DNA from: Mycolicibacter minnesotensis | GTDB lineage: Bacteria; Actinomycetota; Actinomycetes; Mycobacteriales; Mycobacteriaceae | Reading direction: 5' to 3' | DNA: 64,000 bases | NCBI RefSeq assembly: GCF_010731755.1 | Contig: NZ_AP022589.1 | Location: 558,001-622,000 of the forward strand | Shown: positions 1-11,723 of the stretch, piece after piece | Position numbering within the stretch: the first letter of the stretch is position 1 | Layout: every line of letters begins with the position of its first letter | Translations under genes and position numbers: made by a program | The notes under the pieces: generated by a model | The model's input: the letters and a program-made list of their open reading frames with translations, nothing else | What the model was told of the DNA's origin: nothing | Databases searched by the model: none

Positions 1-696
1 ACGGTGGTCAACAACGTCGAGTCGATCGCCAGCGTGCCCTCCATCCTGCGCAACGGGCCGGAGTGGTTCCGCTCCATGGGAACCGAGAAGTCTCGCGGGT
101 TCACCCTGTATTCGCTGTCTGGGCACGTCAACAGGCCCGGCCAGTACGAGGCGCCGCTCGGTATCACGCTGCGCGAACTGCTCGGCTACGCCGGCGGGAT
201 TCGCGACGGACACCGCCTGAAGTTCTGGACACCGGGTGGGTCGTCAACCCCGATCCTGACCGAGGAACACCTCGACGTGCCGCTGGACTACGAAGGCATG
301 GCGTCGGTCGGTTCAATGTTGGGCACCAAAGCATTACAGATCTTTGATGAGACCACCTGCGTGGTGCGTGCGGCTGGTCGCTGGTCGGAGTTCTACAAGC
401 ACGAGTCCTGCGGCAAGTGCACGCCGTGCCGCGAGGGTACCTATTGGTTGGTGCCCATCTATGAACGCCTGGAGGCAGGGCGCGGCACCCCCGAAGATCT
501 CGACACCCTGTTGGACATCGCCGATGTGCTGTTCGGGAAATCGTTCTGCGCCTTGGGCGATGGCGCGGCCATGCCGGTGAAGTCCTCAATCCAGTACTTC
601 CGTGACGAATACATCGCCCACCTTGAGGGGGGCTGCCCGTTCGACCCGAAAGCGAGCATGCACGTGGCAGGCGGAGCAGCAGGGGGTGTGGCGTGA
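1..696 (+). CDS. nuoF: NADH-quinone oxidoreductase subunit F, 3' part
   Basis: This is the C-terminal part of NuoF, the complex I subunit that binds NADH and FMN. The window opens inside the gene: the first readable residues are [13 protein letters not shown], an internal NuoF motif, so the GTG at base 4 is not a start. The N-terminal NADH/FMN-binding region is missing. The N3 [4Fe-4S] cluster motif [12 protein letters not shown] is present, with a later Cys in [12 protein letters not shown]. The TGA overlaps the GTG of nuoG by four bases, which suggests translational coupling. The gene is cut only by the window edge; nothing suggests that it is broken. Confidence 0.97.
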   Translation, partial: TVVNNVESIASVPSILRNGPEWFRSMGTEKSRGFTLYSLSGHVNRPGQYEAPLGITLRELLGYAGGIRDGHRLKFWTPGGSSTPILTEEHLDVPLDYEGMASVGSMLGTKALQIFDETTCVVRAAGRWSEFYKHESCGKCTPCREGTYWLVPIYERLEAGRGTPEDLDTLLDIADVLFGKSFCALGDGAAMPVKSSIQYFRDEYIAHLEGGCPFDPKASMHVAGGAAGGVA

Positions 697-3092
697 CTCA
701 GACATCTGCGCCGCAGGCCCAGGAGTCGGTGACACTGACCATCGACGACCAGCAGATCACCGTGCCCAAGGGCACCCTGATCATTCGCGCCGCCGAGCAG
801 CTGGGCATCGAGGTCCCACGGTTCTGCGACCATCCGTTGCTGGACCCGGTGGCCTGGTGCCGCCAATGCATGGTCGAGGTCGAAGGCCAGCGCAAGCCGC
901 AACCGTCATGCGCGGTGGCGGCCACCGACGGCATGGTGGTGCGCACCCAGCACACCTCTCCCGAAGCCGATCAGGCGCAGCACATGGTGATGGAGCTGCT
1001 GCTGATCAACCATCCGCTGGACTGCCCGACCTGCGACAAAGGCGGCGAGTGCCCCCTGCAGAACCAGGCAATGGCCCACGGCCGCAACGAAACCCGCTTC
1101 GAAGAGACCAAACGCCACTACCCCAAGCCGATCAACATCTCTTCGCAGGTTCTCCTCGACCGGGATCGCTGCATCCTGTGCGCACGCTGCACCCGGTTCG
1201 CCAACGAGATCGCCGGCGACAAGTTCATCGAAATGATGGACCGCGGCGCGCTGCAGCAGGTCGGCATCTATACCGACACACCGTTCGACTCCTATTTCTC
1301 GGGCAACACCGTGCAGATCTGCCCGGTGGGCGCCCTCACCGGCGCCTCCTACCGGTTCCGGGCCCGCCCGTTCGACTTGGTGTCCACCCCGACAGTCTGC
1401 GAACACTGTGCAGGCGGCTGCGCCGAACGCACCGACCACCGACGGGGCAAGGTCCTGCGCCGGATGGCCGGCGAAGACCCGGACGTCAACGAGGAATGGA
1501 ACTGCGACAAAGGCCGTTGGGCGTTCACCTATGCCACCCAGGGCGACCGGATCAGCACCCCGCTGGTGCGCGACGACAGCGGAGCGCTGGTACCGACCTC
1601 CTGGCCGCACGCGGCGGCGGTGGCGGCACGAGGGCTGGCCGCGGCACGCGGACGCGCCGGTGTCCTGGTCGGCGGCCGGGTATCGGCCGAAGACGCCTAC
1701 GGCTACGCCAAATTCGCCCGGATGGCGCTCAACAGCGATGACATCGACTTCCGGTCACGCCCGCACTCCGCAGAAGAGGCCGCGTTCCTGGCCGCCCAGG
1801 TAGCGGGGCGCAGCATCGAGGTCAGCTATGCCGACCTGCAGGCCGCCCCAGTCGTATTGCTGGCCGGCCTGGAACCCGAAGAAGAGGCACCGATGGTCTT
1901 CCTGCGGCTGCGCAAAGCGGCCCGCAAGTACGCCACCAAGGTGTTCAGCCTGGCCCCCTTCGCCGACCGCGGGCTGGCCAAGATGGCGGGCACCGTACTG
2001 CCAACGATTCCCGGCGGGGAGGCAACCGCACTGGACGGCCTGCACAACGGCGCCGTCGGACAGGCGCTTCGCCAGCCCGGCGCGGTCGTCCTGGTCGGCG
2101 AGCGGTTGGCGGGATCTCCTGGCGCACTCTCGGCAGCGATCCGGCTCGCCGAAGCCACCGGGGCGAAACTGGCCTGGGTGCCACGGCGCGCTGGGGAACG
2201 CGGCGCCTTGGACAGCGGAGCGCTGGCGGGCTTGCTACCCGGAGGGCGTCCGCTCGCCGATCCGGCGGCGCGGGCCGAGGTCGCGCAGGCATGGGGTCTG
2301 GCAGGCCCCGACGACCTGCCGTCGCAGGCGGGACGCGACACCGATGCCATCCTGGCGGCCGCAGCCGACGGGACCCTGGGAGCACTGCTTGTCGGCGGGG
2401 TGGAACCGGCCGACCTGGCTGACCCGGAGGCGGCACTGGCGGCCCTGGACGCGGTCGAATTCCTGGTCAGCCTCGAGCTGCGGCACAGCGCAGTCACCGA
2501 ACGCGCGGACGTGGTGTTGCCGGTAGCGGCCGCCTCCGAGAAGTCCGGCACCTACGTCAACTGGGAGGGCCGCCACCGCCGGTTCGGTGTCGCACTGCCG
2601 GACACCGGTTCCCTGCCCGACCAGCGGGTGCTCAACGTGATCGCCGAGGAGATGGGCATCGCCCTGGGCATGCCCACGGTGGAGGCGGCCCGCGACGAGC
2701 TGGTGGCATTGGGCGCTTGGTCAGGTGAGCGGATCGCCGGACCCGCCGTGGCAGCCGGCACGCCACCGCAAGCCGGTGCAGGCGAGGCGGTGCTGGCCGG
2801 CTGGCGCATGCTGCTCGACGAGGGGCTGATGCAGGCCGGCGAGCCCAACCTTGCCGGCACTGCCCGCACGCCGGTGGTGCGCCTGTCGGCATCGACGGCC
2901 GCCGAGATCGGCGTGGCGGAGTCGGATTCGGTCACGGTCAGCACCGATCGCGGCCAGATCACCCTGCCGCTGGCCATCACCGAGATGCCGGACAACGTGG
3001 TGTGGCTGCCGCTGAACTCGGCAGGCTCGGCAGTACACCGGGACCTGGGGGTCAGCCCCGGCGCGACAGTACAGATTGGACGCACACCATGA
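693..3092 (+). CDS. nuoG: NADH-quinone oxidoreductase subunit G
   Basis: NuoG is the 799-residue iron-sulfur subunit of the peripheral arm of complex I and carries electrons from NuoF towards NuoI. The N-terminal [2Fe-2S] ligands are C45, C56, C59 and C73. The N5 motif is H107 with C111, C114 and C120 ([14 protein letters not shown]). The N4 motif is [11 protein letters not shown] followed by ICPVGAL. A further CEHCAGGC set with a later Cys in EEWNCDKG matches the extra N7 cluster found in only some NuoG proteins. The C-terminal half is molybdopterin-oxidoreductase-like. The GTG start overlaps the nuoF stop, and the TGA overlaps the nuoH ATG. The length is close to the mycobacterial norm of about 800 residues. 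Confidence 0.97.
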   Translation: MTQTSAPQAQESVTLTIDDQQITVPKGTLIIRAAEQLGIEVPRFCDHPLLDPVAWCRQCMVEVEGQRKPQPSCAVAATDGMVVRTQHTSPEADQAQHMVMELLLINHPLDCPTCDKGGECPLQNQAMAHGRNETRFEETKRHYPKPINISSQVLLDRDRCILCARCTRFANEIAGDKFIEMMDRGALQQVGIYTDTPFDSYFSGNTVQICPVGALTGASYRFRARPFDLVSTPTVCEHCAGGCAERTDHRRGKVLRRMAGEDPDVNEEWNCDKGRWAFTYATQGDRISTPLVRDDSGALVPTSWPHAAAVAARGLAAARGRAGVLVGGRVSAEDAYGYAKFARMALNSDDIDFRSRPHSAEEAAFLAAQVAGRSIEVSYADLQAAPVVLLAGLEPEEEAPMVFLRLRKAARKYATKVFSLAPFADRGLAKMAGTVLPTIPGGEATALDGLHNGAVGQALRQPGAVVLVGERLAGSPGALSAAIRLAEATGAKLAWVPRRAGERGALDSGALAGLLPGGRPLADPAARAEVAQAWGLAGPDDLPSQAGRDTDAILAAAADGTLGALLVGGVEPADLADPEAALAALDAVEFLVSLELRHSAVTERADVVLPVAAASEKSGTYVNWEGRHRRFGVALPDTGSLPDQRVLNVIAEEMGIALGMPTVEAARDELVALGAWSGERIAGPAVAAGTPPQAGAGEAVLAGWRMLLDEGLMQAGEPNLAGTARTPVVRLSASTAAEIGVAESDSVTVSTDRGQITLPLAITEMPDNVVWLPLNSAGSAVHRDLGVSPGATVQIGRTP

Positions 3093-4327
3093 GCGATCCT
3101 TTGTGGTTGATGCTGGTCAAGGTGCTGGGCATCTTCTTGTTTCTGCTCTTGACGGTTGTCCTGGCCATTGTCATCGAGCGAAAAGTCGTGGGCCGCATGC
3201 AGATGCGTCCCGGCCCCAACCGGGTAGGTCCCAAGGGCTGGCTGCAGAGCCTGGCCGATGCCATCAAGCTGGCCCTCAAGGAGGACATCACCCCGTTCAA
3301 CGTCGACCGGGCGATTTACACACTGGCCCCGATCATCTCGACGGTGCCGGCCATCACCGCATTCGCGGTGATCCCGCTGGGCCCCGAAGTCAGCATCTTC
3401 GGCCACCGCACCGCATTGCAGCTGGCGGACCTGCCGATCGCGGTGCTGTTCGTTCTGGCGATGTCCTCCATCGGGGTGTACGGGATCATCCTGGCCGGGT
3501 GGTCGTCCGGCTCGGTCTACCCATTACTCGGCGGAATCCGCTCGACCGCCCAGGTGATCTCCTACGAAGTCGCGATGGGCCTGGCGTTCGCATCGGTGTT
3601 CCTCTACGCCGGCACGATGGCGACCTCGGGCATCGTGGCAGCCCAGGATCGAGTGTGGTTCACCTTCCTGCTGATGCCTGCGTTCATGGTCTACCTGACC
3701 GCGATGGTCGGTGAGACCAACCGGGCACCCTTCGACCTGCCCGAAGCCGAGGGCGAACTGGTCGGCGGCTTCCACACGGAATACTCCTCATTGAAGTTCG
3801 CCCTGTTCTTCCTCGCCGAATACATCAACATGACCACGGTTTCGGCCGTGGCGGTCACGCTGTTCCTCGGTGGATGGCACGCGCCATTCCCGTTCAACAT
3901 GTGGGACGGGGCCAACACAGGCTGGTGGCCTCTGTTGTGGTTCACGCTCAAGCTCTGGGGCTTCATCTTCGTCTACATCTGGTTGCGGGGCACCCTGCCC
4001 CGGCTGCGGTACGACCAGTTCATGGCGTTGGGCTGGAAGATCCTCATCCCGGTGGCGCTGGCCTGGGTGCTGATCGCCGCGGGAATGCGCAGCCTGCGCA
4101 ACGGCGGCTACGAGCATTGGCAGCCGGCGCTGGCCGCGATCAGCACCGTGACCACGGTCGTGGTGCTGGTGGCACTACATCGGCGATTCAGCGCGCTGAG
4201 TACACGGCACACCCGCCTCGACGAATCCACTGCGGTGGCCCCCGCCGTGGCAACCGAGGGTTCGTTCCCGACACCACCGCTGCCGCAACGCGGTTCACCG
4301 CGGATCAAGGAGGACGTCAATGGCTAG
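3089..4327 (+). CDS. nuoH: NADH-quinone oxidoreductase subunit H
   Basis: NuoH is the membrane subunit of complex I at the quinone site, where it links the peripheral arm to the proton pumps. I start it at the ATG that overlaps the nuoG stop (ATGA), giving 412 residues beginning [11 protein letters not shown]. The longer upstream frame runs inside nuoG and has no support. The protein is a chain of hydrophobic segments. It contains the conserved loops [11 protein letters not shown] and [19 protein letters not shown], the latter being the acidic signature near the quinone channel. The hydrophilic C-terminal tail of about 50 residues is typical of actinobacteria. The last codons overlap nuoI by eight bases. 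Confidence 0.97.
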   Translation: MSDPLWLMLVKVLGIFLFLLLTVVLAIVIERKVVGRMQMRPGPNRVGPKGWLQSLADAIKLALKEDITPFNVDRAIYTLAPIISTVPAITAFAVIPLGPEVSIFGHRTALQLADLPIAVLFVLAMSSIGVYGIILAGWSSGSVYPLLGGIRSTAQVISYEVAMGLAFASVFLYAGTMATSGIVAAQDRVWFTFLLMPAFMVYLTAMVGETNRAPFDLPEAEGELVGGFHTEYSSLKFALFFLAEYINMTTVSAVAVTLFLGGWHAPFPFNMWDGANTGWWPLLWFTLKLWGFIFVYIWLRGTLPRLRYDQFMALGWKILIPVALAWVLIAAGMRSLRNGGYEHWQPALAAISTVTTVVVLVALHRRFSALSTRHTRLDESTAVAPAVATEGSFPTPPLPQRGSPRIKEDVNG

Positions 4328-4889
4328 TTTGCGAGACGCACTGGCCGGGTTCGGCGTCACCTGGAAGACGATGTTCAAACGGCCGATCAACGACGGCTAC
4401 CCCGAACGCAAGAAGCCGACGGCGCCGCGCTACCACGGCCGCCACCAACTCAACCGGCACCCGGACGGGCTGGAGAAGTGCATCGGCTGCGAATTGTGTG
4501 CGTGGGCCTGTCCGGCAGACGCCATCTATGTGGAGGCCGCCGACAACACCGACCAGGAACGCTTCTCCCCCGGCGAACGCTACGGCCGGGTGTACCAGAT
4601 CAACTATCTGCGGTGCATCGGCTGCGGACTGTGCATCGAGGCCTGCCCCACCCGGGCTCTGACCATGACCAACAACTACGAGATGGCCGCCGACAACCGC
4701 GCCGAGCTGATCTGGGAACGCGACCAGCTGCTGGCCCCGCTGGAAGCCGACATGATCGCGCCGCCGCACGCGATGCCGCCCGGCGCCACCGAGAAGGACT
4801 ACTACTTGGGCAGGGTGAGCCCGGCCGGCCTCGACGAAGACCCGGACCTGTTCGTCATGCTCGACCGAGTGAAGCAGGGCAAGGCCTGA
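4320..4889 (+). CDS. nuoI: NADH-quinone oxidoreductase subunit I
   Basis: NuoI is a 189-residue ferredoxin-like subunit that holds clusters N6a and N6b, the last stages before quinone. Both [4Fe-4S] motifs are intact: [12 protein letters not shown] and [12 protein letters not shown]. The ATG is preceded six bases upstream by a full Shine-Dalgarno sequence, AAGGAGG (4307-4313), inside the end of nuoH. This suggests strong independent re-initiation within the operon. The stop overlaps the nuoJ start by one base. The length is usual for the family. Confidence 0.97.
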   Translation: MASLRDALAGFGVTWKTMFKRPINDGYPERKKPTAPRYHGRHQLNRHPDGLEKCIGCELCAWACPADAIYVEAADNTDQERFSPGERYGRVYQINYLRCIGCGLCIEACPTRALTMTNNYEMAADNRAELIWERDQLLAPLEADMIAPPHAMPPGATEKDYYLGRVSPAGLDEDPDLFVMLDRVKQGKA

Positions 4890-5710
4890 TGGGCACCACA
4901 CTGCTGGCCGCCGACATCGTCGTGCGCACCTCCACCGGGGAGGCGGTGACGTTCTGGGCGCTGGGCGTGATCGCCGTGATTGGCGCCATCGGCGTGGTCA
5001 CCGCCGCCAAGGCGGTGTACTCGGCCCTGTTTCTGGCGATGACGATGTTGATCCTGGCGGTGTTCTACTTCGTTCAGGACGCGATGTTCCTCGGCGTGGT
5101 GCAGATCGTCGTCTACACCGGCGCGGTGATGATGCTGTTCCTGTTCGTGATGATGCTGATCGGTGTGGACTCCGCCGAATCACTGGTGGAAACCCTGCAC
5201 GGCCAGCGGGCCGCCGCCACCCTGGCCGGGATCGCGTTCGGGATACTGCTGATCGCCGGGATCGGCGGTGCCACGATGCACCTGCGCCGCATCGGCACGC
5301 CCCCTGCCGCCGGCACCGGCGCGGCGGACCTGAGCCAACACAACGTCGAGGGCCTGGCCGCGCTGATCTTCACCCGCTACCTGTGGGCGTTCGAGCTCAC
5401 CAGCGCACTGCTGATCACCGCCGTGCTCGCCGCCATGGTGCTGACCCACCGCGAGAGGTTGCAGCCGCGGATGACGCAGCGGGAGCTGTCGATTCAGCGC
5501 TTCCAATCCGGTCGACGGCCGACGCCGCTGCCCACCCCCGGCGTCTACGCCCGCCACAACGCCGTCGACATCGCCGCGCGCCTGCCCGACGGGACCTACT
5601 CGCCGCTGTCGGTGTCGGACACCTTGACCCACCGCTGGGTCGGCGCGACGGGCAACGCGGCACACTCCGACACCGAAATTGCCGCCAACGGGGAGGACTC
5701 GGGCCAGTGA
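4889..5710 (+). CDS. nuoJ: NADH-quinone oxidoreductase subunit J
   Basis: NuoJ is a 273-residue membrane subunit of complex I. The ATG at 4889 shares a base with the nuoI stop; longer upstream readings lie inside nuoI. The N-terminal two thirds hold about five membrane helices, including [17 protein letters not shown], the glycine-rich transmembrane 3 region that forms the pi-bulge in complex I. The last 90 or so residues are hydrophilic, an extension common in mycobacterial NuoJ. The stop overlaps the nuoK GTG start. Confidence 0.95.
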   Translation: MGTTLLAADIVVRTSTGEAVTFWALGVIAVIGAIGVVTAAKAVYSALFLAMTMLILAVFYFVQDAMFLGVVQIVVYTGAVMMLFLFVMMLIGVDSAESLVETLHGQRAAATLAGIAFGILLIAGIGGATMHLRRIGTPPAAGTGAADLSQHNVEGLAALIFTRYLWAFELTSALLITAVLAAMVLTHRERLQPRMTQRELSIQRFQSGRRPTPLPTPGVYARHNAVDIAARLPDGTYSPLSVSDTLTHRWVGATGNAAHSDTEIAANGEDSGQ

Positions 5711-6006
5711 ATCCGGAGAACTACCTCTACCTGTCGGCGATGCTGTTCACCATCGGAGCCACCGGGGTGTTGTTGCGGCGCAATGCCCTGGTGATGTTCA
5801 TGTGTGTCGAACTGATGCTCAACGCCGCCAACCTGGCATTCGTCACCTTCGCCCGGCTGCACTCCCAGCTCGACGGCCAGATGGTGGCGTTTTTCACCAT
5901 GGTCGTCGCCGCCTGCGAGGTGGTGATCGGCTTGGCCATCATCATGACGATCTTCCGGGCCCGGCGATCCGCCTCGGTCGACGACGCGAACCTACTGCGC
6001 GGCTAG
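5707..6006 (+). CDS. nuoK: NADH-quinone oxidoreductase subunit K
   Basis: NuoK is a 99-residue three-helix antiporter-like subunit, the length typical for the family. The GTG start overlaps the nuoJ stop in a four-base GTGA. The conserved glutamates of the proton path are visible in [10 protein letters not shown] (helix 2) and CEVVIGLAI (helix 3). It is followed 14 bases later by the ATG of nuoL. Confidence 0.95.
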   Translation: MNPENYLYLSAMLFTIGATGVLLRRNALVMFMCVELMLNAANLAFVTFARLHSQLDGQMVAFFTMVVAACEVVIGLAIIMTIFRARRSASVDDANLLRG

Positions 6007-6020
6007 GAGTTGGGGAGCCT

Positions 6021-7961
6021 ATGACGAACGTGAGCCAGTTGAGCTGGCTGCTGGTGGCCCTGCCCACGGCCGGAGCGCTGATCCTGTTACTCGGCGGGCG
6101 CAGAACCGACCGGTGGGGGCACCTGCTGGCCTGCGTCACCGTGCTCTCCTCATTCGGGATCGGGCTGGTGCTGCTGGCCGAGATGCTGGGCCGGGACGGC
6201 GAAGACCGAGCGATCCACACGCACCTGTTCAGCTGGGTGCCGGTGGGCGCCCTGCAGGTCGACTTCGGCATGCTGGTCGATCAACTGTCGATCTGCTTCG
6301 TGCTGCTGATCAGTGGCGTCGGCTCGCTGATCCACATCTACTCGACCGGCTACATGAAGCACGACCCCGATCGCAGGCGCTTCTTCGCCTACCTGAACCT
6401 GTTCGTCGCGGCGATGCTGCTGCTGGTCGTTGCCGACAACTACCTGGGCCTATATGTGGGCTGGGAAGGCGTCGGTCTGGCGTCCTACCTGCTGATCGGC
6501 TTCTGGTACGCCAAGCCGGTGGCTGCCGCGGCCGGCAAGAAGGCGTTCGTGTCCAACCGGGTCGGCGACATCGGGCTGTCGCTGGCCATGTTCGTGATGT
6601 TCGCCGGTTTCGGCACGTTGTCCTTCGAGGGACTATTCGGTGCGGTCGAAGATGCCGGACCCAGCGGGCTGACCACCGCAATCGGCCTGCTGCTGCTGGT
6701 CGGCGCGTGCGCCAAGTCCGCGCAGGTTCCGCTGCAGGCCTGGTTGTTCGACGCGATGGAAGGCCCCACCCCGGTCTCGGCCCTGATCCACGCCGCCACC
6801 ATGGTGACCGCCGGGGTGTACCTGATCGTGCGGTCTGGGCCGGTGTTCGACCTGTCGCCGGACGCCCGGCTGGCGGTGGTGGTCGTGGGAGCCCTCACCC
6901 TGCTGTTCGGTGCGATCATCGGCTGCGCCAACGACGACATCAAGCGCGCGCTGGCGGCCTCCACGGTGAGCCAGATCGGCTACATGGTGCTGGCCGCGGG
7001 ATTGGGCCCGGCCGGCTATGCGGTGGCGATCATGCACCTGCTAACCCACGGTTTCTTCAAGGCCGGACTGTTCCTGGGCTCCGGCTCGGTGATGCACGGA
7101 ATGAACGACGAGCAGGACATGCGCCGCTACGGGGCGCTGCGCAGCTTCATGCCGGTCACCTTCGCCACCTTCGGTCTGTGCTACCTGGCGATCATCGGGG
7201 TGCCGCCGTTCGCGGGGTATTGGTCCAAGGACGCCATCATCGAGGCCGCGTTGGCCTCCGGCGGCACGCGCGGCTGGGTGCTGGGGGCCGTGACGATCCT
7301 GGGCGCCGGGATCACCGCGTTCTACATGACCCGGGTGATGCTCATGACGTTCGGCGGAGAGCGCCGCTGGGCTGCCGACGAGAGCGAGGTCACCGCGGAG
7401 CGGCCACTGCAGCATCCGCACGAGTCCCCGCGAGTGATGACCTGGCCGATGATCGTTCTTGCACTGGGCGCGGTGTTCGCCGGGGCGGCACTGGCCATCG
7501 GCGGGCGCTTGGAACATTGGCTGGAGCCGGTGGTCAACTCCGTGACGGCGGTTGCCGACCATGACGCCTCCCACGCCATCCCCGCGTGGCTGACCGGGGC
7601 TATCACCCTGGGCGTCGTCGCGCTCGGAGTTGCGTTGGCCTACAACATGTATGGCCGCAAGCCGATACCGGTCAACGCGCCCACCGACGTCTCCGCACTG
7701 ACAGTCGCGGCCCGCAAGTATCTCTACGGCGATGCCTTCAACGAGGAGGTGCTCATGCGTCCGGGTAACCGACTGGCACAAGCCCTGGTCGGCGTTGACG
7801 ACCGGGTGGTGGACGGTTCGGTCAACACGACTGCCGGATTGGTGGCGCTCGCGTCATATCTGGTGCGGCGACTGCAGACCGGTTTCGTGCGCTCCTACGC
7901 GTTGACGATGCTGGCCGGCACGGTCCTGGTGCTCGTGGTCGTGTTGGCGGTGCAACTGTGA
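6021..7961 (+). CDS. nuoL: NADH-quinone oxidoreductase subunit L
   Basis: NuoL is the distal antiporter-like proton-pumping subunit of complex I (646 residues, about 16 membrane helices). The ATG at 6021 follows GGAG in TTGGGGAGCCT. Signatures include [20 protein letters not shown] (with the key glutamate) and [20 protein letters not shown], followed by the [12 protein letters not shown] motif. The C-terminal segment is the lateral helix and anchor. The TGA overlaps the nuoM GTG by four bases. No frame problems are seen. Confidence 0.97.
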   Translation: MTNVSQLSWLLVALPTAGALILLLGGRRTDRWGHLLACVTVLSSFGIGLVLLAEMLGRDGEDRAIHTHLFSWVPVGALQVDFGMLVDQLSICFVLLISGVGSLIHIYSTGYMKHDPDRRRFFAYLNLFVAAMLLLVVADNYLGLYVGWEGVGLASYLLIGFWYAKPVAAAAGKKAFVSNRVGDIGLSLAMFVMFAGFGTLSFEGLFGAVEDAGPSGLTTAIGLLLLVGACAKSAQVPLQAWLFDAMEGPTPVSALIHAATMVTAGVYLIVRSGPVFDLSPDARLAVVVVGALTLLFGAIIGCANDDIKRALAASTVSQIGYMVLAAGLGPAGYAVAIMHLLTHGFFKAGLFLGSGSVMHGMNDEQDMRRYGALRSFMPVTFATFGLCYLAIIGVPPFAGYWSKDAIIEAALASGGTRGWVLGAVTILGAGITAFYMTRVMLMTFGGERRWAADESEVTAERPLQHPHESPRVMTWPMIVLALGAVFAGAALAIGGRLEHWLEPVVNSVTAVADHDASHAIPAWLTGAITLGVVALGVALAYNMYGRKPIPVNAPTDVSALTVAARKYLYGDAFNEEVLMRPGNRLAQALVGVDDRVVDGSVNTTAGLVALASYLVRRLQTGFVRSYALTMLAGTVLVLVVVLAVQL

Positions 7962-9580
7962 ACACCAACGGGGTGCCCTTGCTGAGCCTGTTGTGGCTGG
8001 TACCACTGATCGGCGCCGGACTTGTCATCGTGTTGCCTGCCGGGCGGGCGGGCCTGGCGAAGTGCGCCGGCCTACTGGCGAGCTTTGTCACGCTGGCGGT
8101 GGCCATCGTGGTCACCGTCGAGTTCGACACCACCCCGGTAGCCGCGCCGTATCAGTTCGTGGAATCCCACCGCTGGATACCGGCATTCGGGGCGAGCTAC
8201 ACACTCGGCGTGGACGGAATCGCGGTGATCCTGGCGCTACTGACAGCCGGCCTGGTACCACTGCTCATGCTCGCCGGCTGGAATGACGGCGAAGGGGTAC
8301 GCGGTGCCGATGCTGACGACCCGCTGCGCCCGGCTCCGCCGCGCTTGCGATCGTCAGGACGCGGCCCGCACGCCTTCACGGCACTGATTCTGACCGTCGA
8401 GGCGATGGTCCTGATCTCGCTGGTCTCCCTCGACGTGCTGCTGTTCTACGTGTTCTTCGAGGCGATGCTGATCCCGATGTACTTCATGATCGGCGGATTC
8501 AGCAACGGGGCCAAGCGGTCACAAGCCGCCCTGAAATTCCTGCTGTACAACCTGTTCGGCGGCCTCATCATGCTGGCCGCGGTAATCGGGGTGTACGTGG
8601 TGAGCTCCGGCGAAGGGACCTCCGGGGGCACGTTCGACTTCCGCGAACTGGTCTCGATGTTCTCCCCGGCGACCACCACCGTTGACCCGGGTGTCCTCAA
8701 ACTGCTGTTCGCCGGTTTCATGTTCGCCTTCGCGGTCAAGGCCCCGCTGTGGCCACTGCACCGCTGGTTGCCCGACGCCGCGGTGGAATCCACCCCTGCG
8801 ACCGCCGTGCTGATGATGGCGGTGATGGACAAGGTGGGCACCTTCGGGATGCTGCGCTACTGCCTGCAGCTGTTCCCCGATGCCTCAACCTACTTCCGGC
8901 CGACCATCATCGTGCTGGCCGTCATCGGCGTGGTCTACGGCGCGATGGTGGCGATCGGCCAGCGCGACATGATGCGACTGATCGCCTACACGTCGATCTC
9001 GCACTTCGGATTCATCATTCTGGGGATCTTCGTAATGACCAGCCAGGGGCAGAGCGGCTCCACGCTGTACATGCTCAACCACGGACTGTCCACCGCGGCA
9101 CTGTTCCTGATCGCCGGGTTCCTGGTCGCCCGCCGCAACGGCGCCCGAGCGATCTCCGACTACGGCGGCGTGCAGAAGGTGGCACCGGTGATGGCCGGCA
9201 CCTTCATGGTTGCCTCCATGGCCACGCTGTCGCTACCCGGACTGGCCCCGTTCATCAGTGAATTCCTGGTCCTGGTAGGCACATTCAACCGCTATTGGGT
9301 TGCGGCGGCCGTCGGCTCCACGGCACTGGTGCTGTCCTCGATCTACATGCTGTGGCTGTATCAACGGGTCATGACCGGCCCGGTCACGCACGAGAATGAA
9401 GGCATCCGCGATCTGGTGCCGCGCGAGCTCCTTGTGGTCGCGCCGTTGATCGCACTGCTGCTGTTCCTCGGTTTCTACCCCAAACCCGCGCTGGACATCA
9501 TCAATCCGGGCGTTGCGCACACCTTGACCACCATCGGTCAAACCGACCCGGCACCGCTGACAGCTGAGGGGGCGCACTGA
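7958..9580 (+). CDS. nuoM: NADH-quinone oxidoreductase subunit M
   Basis: NuoM is the second large antiporter-like proton pump (540 residues). The conserved helix glutamate lies in [19 protein letters not shown], and the lysine motif in [21 protein letters not shown] hydrophilic Arg/Pro-rich stretch of about 30 residues (around residues 105-135) separates two helices and is longer than in enterobacterial NuoM. The start is a GTG coupled to the nuoL stop. NuoN begins two bases after the TGA. Confidence 0.97.
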   Translation: MNTNGVPLLSLLWLVPLIGAGLVIVLPAGRAGLAKCAGLLASFVTLAVAIVVTVEFDTTPVAAPYQFVESHRWIPAFGASYTLGVDGIAVILALLTAGLVPLLMLAGWNDGEGVRGADADDPLRPAPPRLRSSGRGPHAFTALILTVEAMVLISLVSLDVLLFYVFFEAMLIPMYFMIGGFSNGAKRSQAALKFLLYNLFGGLIMLAAVIGVYVVSSGEGTSGGTFDFRELVSMFSPATTTVDPGVLKLLFAGFMFAFAVKAPLWPLHRWLPDAAVESTPATAVLMMAVMDKVGTFGMLRYCLQLFPDASTYFRPTIIVLAVIGVVYGAMVAIGQRDMMRLIAYTSISHFGFIILGIFVMTSQGQSGSTLYMLNHGLSTAALFLIAGFLVARRNGARAISDYGGVQKVAPVMAGTFMVASMATLSLPGLAPFISEFLVLVGTFNRYWVAAAVGSTALVLSSIYMLWLYQRVMTGPVTHENEGIRDLVPRELLVVAPLIALLLFLGFYPKPALDIINPGVAHTLTTIGQTDPAPLTAEGAH

Positions 9581-9582
9581 CC

Positions 9583-11187
9583 ATGTCGGGCATGCCAATC
9601 CCATCCGTCGAGTACGGCCTCCTGCTACCGCTGCTGATCGTTTTCGGCACTGCGGTCACCGGTGTGCTGTTTGAGGCGTTCGTCCCGCGCCGGGCGCGCT
9701 ACGTCATGCAGGTACTGCTCGCGGTCAGTGGGCTGGCCGCAGCATTCGCCGCCGTCGTGGCGGTGGGCCGAGAACTACCCGCCGCCGGGCGCATCGCCGT
9801 GCTGGGCGCCGTGGCCGTCGACCGGCCGGCGTTGGTGCTGCAAGGCACCATCGTGCTGGTCGGGATCATGGCCGTCGTGTTCATCGCCGAGCGCAACATC
9901 GGTGCAGGTGTACCAGAGGGCCCAGGTGCGGCGACCGCACCAACGGCCGCCCCCAGACACGCCGGCTTGGACGCATTCACTCCGCAGGCGTCAGCCGTGC
10001 CCGACAGCGTCGCCGAACTCGACGCGGCGCGCGCTGGCGTGACCCAGACCGAGGTGTTCCCGCTGACCCTGCTGGCAGTGGGCGGCATGATGGTGTTTCT
10101 GGCGGCCAATGACCTGGTGACCATGTTCGTGGCGCTGGAAGTGCTCTCCCTGCCGCTGTACCTGTTGTGTGGTCTGGCGCGCTACCGTCGCCTGCTCTCG
10201 CAGGAAGCCGCGCTGAAGTACTTCTTGCTGGGGGCGTTCTCCTCGGCGCTGTTCCTGTTCGGGGCCGCGCTGCTCTACGGCGCCACCGCGACGCTGGCCC
10301 TGCCCGAGATCGGCGAGCAGCTGTTGTCTCACCGCAGCGACCCGCTGGCGCTGATCGGCGCCGGGTTGGTCCTGGTGGGCCTGTTCTTCAAGGTCGGAGC
10401 GGTGCCGTTCCATTCGTGGGTTCCCGACGTCTACGTCGGGGCGCCGACTCCGATCACCGGATTCATGGCGGCCGCCACCAAGGTCGCCGCCTTCGGGGCG
10501 ATGCTGCGGATCCTCTACGTGGCACTGCCTGCGCTGCATGACCATTGGCGTCCGCTGCTGTGGCTGATCGCCGTACTGACCATGATCGTGGCCACCATCG
10601 CGGCGATCACGCAGACCGAGGTCAAGCGGATGCTGGCCTATTCCTCGGTCGCCCATGCGGGCTTTGTGTTGACCGGGGTGCTGTCGGCGATCCCGGCGGG
10701 CATCTCCGCAACGTTGTTCTACCTGGTTGCCTACAGCTTCTCTACGGTAGGCGCCTTCGCCGTGGTCAATCTGATCCGCAACCCCGGCGGCGAAGAAGAG
10801 CTCGACATGTCCCGATGGGCCGGTTTGGGCCGCCGATACCCCGTTGTGGGGCTGCTCTTTTCGATGTTTCTGCTGGCTTTTGCCGGTATCCCGTTGACCA
10901 GTGGGTTCATCAGCAAGTTCGCGGTGTTCAAGGCAGCCGCCGAGGGTGGTGCGGCGCCCCTGGTGGTAGTCGGTGTGGTGGCCAGCGGCATGGCCGCCTA
11001 CTTCTACGTGCGGGTCATCGTGTTGATGTTCTTCACCGACTCCCCCGCCGATCCGCCGCATCTGGTGCTTCCCAGTGTGTGGAGCAAGGCGGCGATCGCG
11101 CTGTGCGCCGCGGTCACCGTGCTGTTGGGGATCCTGCCGCAGCCGCTGCTTGACCTGGTGGATGCGGCGACACAATTCGCGCAGTAA
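9583..11187 (+). CDS. nuoN: NADH-quinone oxidoreductase subunit N
   Basis: NuoN is the third antiporter-like subunit (534 residues) and the last gene of the nuo operon. It carries the VALEVLSLPLYLLCGLARYR glutamate motif and GAVPFHSWVPDVYVGAPTPI. A Pro/Ala-rich soluble loop of about 50 residues (around residues 105-155) is inserted before that region, which fits the long mycobacterial NuoN proteins of about 530 residues. No clear terminator hairpin with a T-run follows; the next gene begins about 40 bases downstream on the same strand. Confidence 0.97.
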   Translation: MSGMPIPSVEYGLLLPLLIVFGTAVTGVLFEAFVPRRARYVMQVLLAVSGLAAAFAAVVAVGRELPAAGRIAVLGAVAVDRPALVLQGTIVLVGIMAVVFIAERNIGAGVPEGPGAATAPTAAPRHAGLDAFTPQASAVPDSVAELDAARAGVTQTEVFPLTLLAVGGMMVFLAANDLVTMFVALEVLSLPLYLLCGLARYRRLLSQEAALKYFLLGAFSSALFLFGAALLYGATATLALPEIGEQLLSHRSDPLALIGAGLVLVGLFFKVGAVPFHSWVPDVYVGAPTPITGFMAAATKVAAFGAMLRILYVALPALHDHWRPLLWLIAVLTMIVATIAAITQTEVKRMLAYSSVAHAGFVLTGVLSAIPAGISATLFYLVAYSFSTVGAFAVVNLIRNPGGEEELDMSRWAGLGRRYPVVGLLFSMFLLAFAGIPLTSGFISKFAVFKAAAEGGAAPLVVVGVVASGMAAYFYVRVIVLMFFTDSPADPPHLVLPSVWSKAAIALCAAVTVLLGILPQPLLDLVDAATQFAQ

Positions 11188-11227
11188 GCGGGGTATGCCC
11201 GTCGCCCCGGGCGGGTACACCCCCGAT

Positions 11228-11716
11228 ATGCCCGAGGAGTATTTCGACCAACTGGTCGCCAAGCTGAACTACAGCATGTTCGTGGTGACCACGGCGGCCG
11301 ACGGCCACGCCGCGGGCTGCCTGGTGGGCTTCGCGACCCAGACCAGCATCGATCCACCGAGATTTCTGGTGGGTGTGTCCAAGCGCAACCACACCTTCGC
11401 CGTGGCAGCCCAGTCCGAGCATCTGGCGGTCCACGTCCTGGCACGCCGCGATGTCGAACTGGCTCGGCTGTTCGGAAGTCAGACCGGCGACGACGTCGAC
11501 AAGTTCGCGCACTGCTCCTGGCACAGTGGGCCCGCGGGGATGCCCATCCTCGACGACGCGGCCGGGTGGTTCGCCGGCAAGATCCTGCGTCGTATCGACC
11601 TGGGGGATCATCTCGGCCACTTCATGGAGCCTGTCGCCGGCCAAGCCCCTCCGCGCGACGTCGACCTGCTGTCCTTTGCCGACGTCAAGGATCTCGAGCC
11701 AGGCCACCAGGCCTGA
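11228..11716 (+). CDS. flavin reductase-like FMN-binding split-barrel protein
   Basis: This protein of about 162 residues starts MPEEYFDQLVAKLNYSMFVVTT. The features MFVVTTAADGHAAGCLVGFATQ and PPRFLVGVSKRNHTF are those of the flavin reductase/FMN-binding split-barrel family, which reduces or binds flavin with NAD(P)H. I chose the ATG at 11228 because the conserved family sequence begins there. An in-frame ATG at 11195 would add 11 poorly conserved residues. It lies just after nuoN and could be co-transcribed, but it is not a complex I subunit. Its substrate cannot be read from the sequence. Confidence 0.8.
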   Translation: MPEEYFDQLVAKLNYSMFVVTTAADGHAAGCLVGFATQTSIDPPRFLVGVSKRNHTFAVAAQSEHLAVHVLARRDVELARLFGSQTGDDVDKFAHCSWHSGPAGMPILDDAAGWFAGKILRRIDLGDHLGHFMEPVAGQAPPRDVDLLSFADVKDLEPGHQA

Positions 11717-11723
11717 CCGGAAC

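Noticed and set aside
4..696. A full-length gene starting at the GTG at base 4
   Set aside because: The sequence is internal to NuoF (TVVNNVE motif); the gene simply runs in from before the window.
602..1741. Long overlapping open frames in nuoG, the nuoL region, adnA/adnB and the UPF0182 gene (some over 700 codons)
   Set aside because: They are Arg/Pro/His-rich antisense or shifted readings of GC-rich genes, without family motifs or ribosome sites.
8281..8380. Hydrophilic insert in NuoM (and the longer one in NuoN) as a foreign insertion
   Set aside because: Both keep frame and base composition, and long loops here are usual in mycobacterial NuoM and NuoN.
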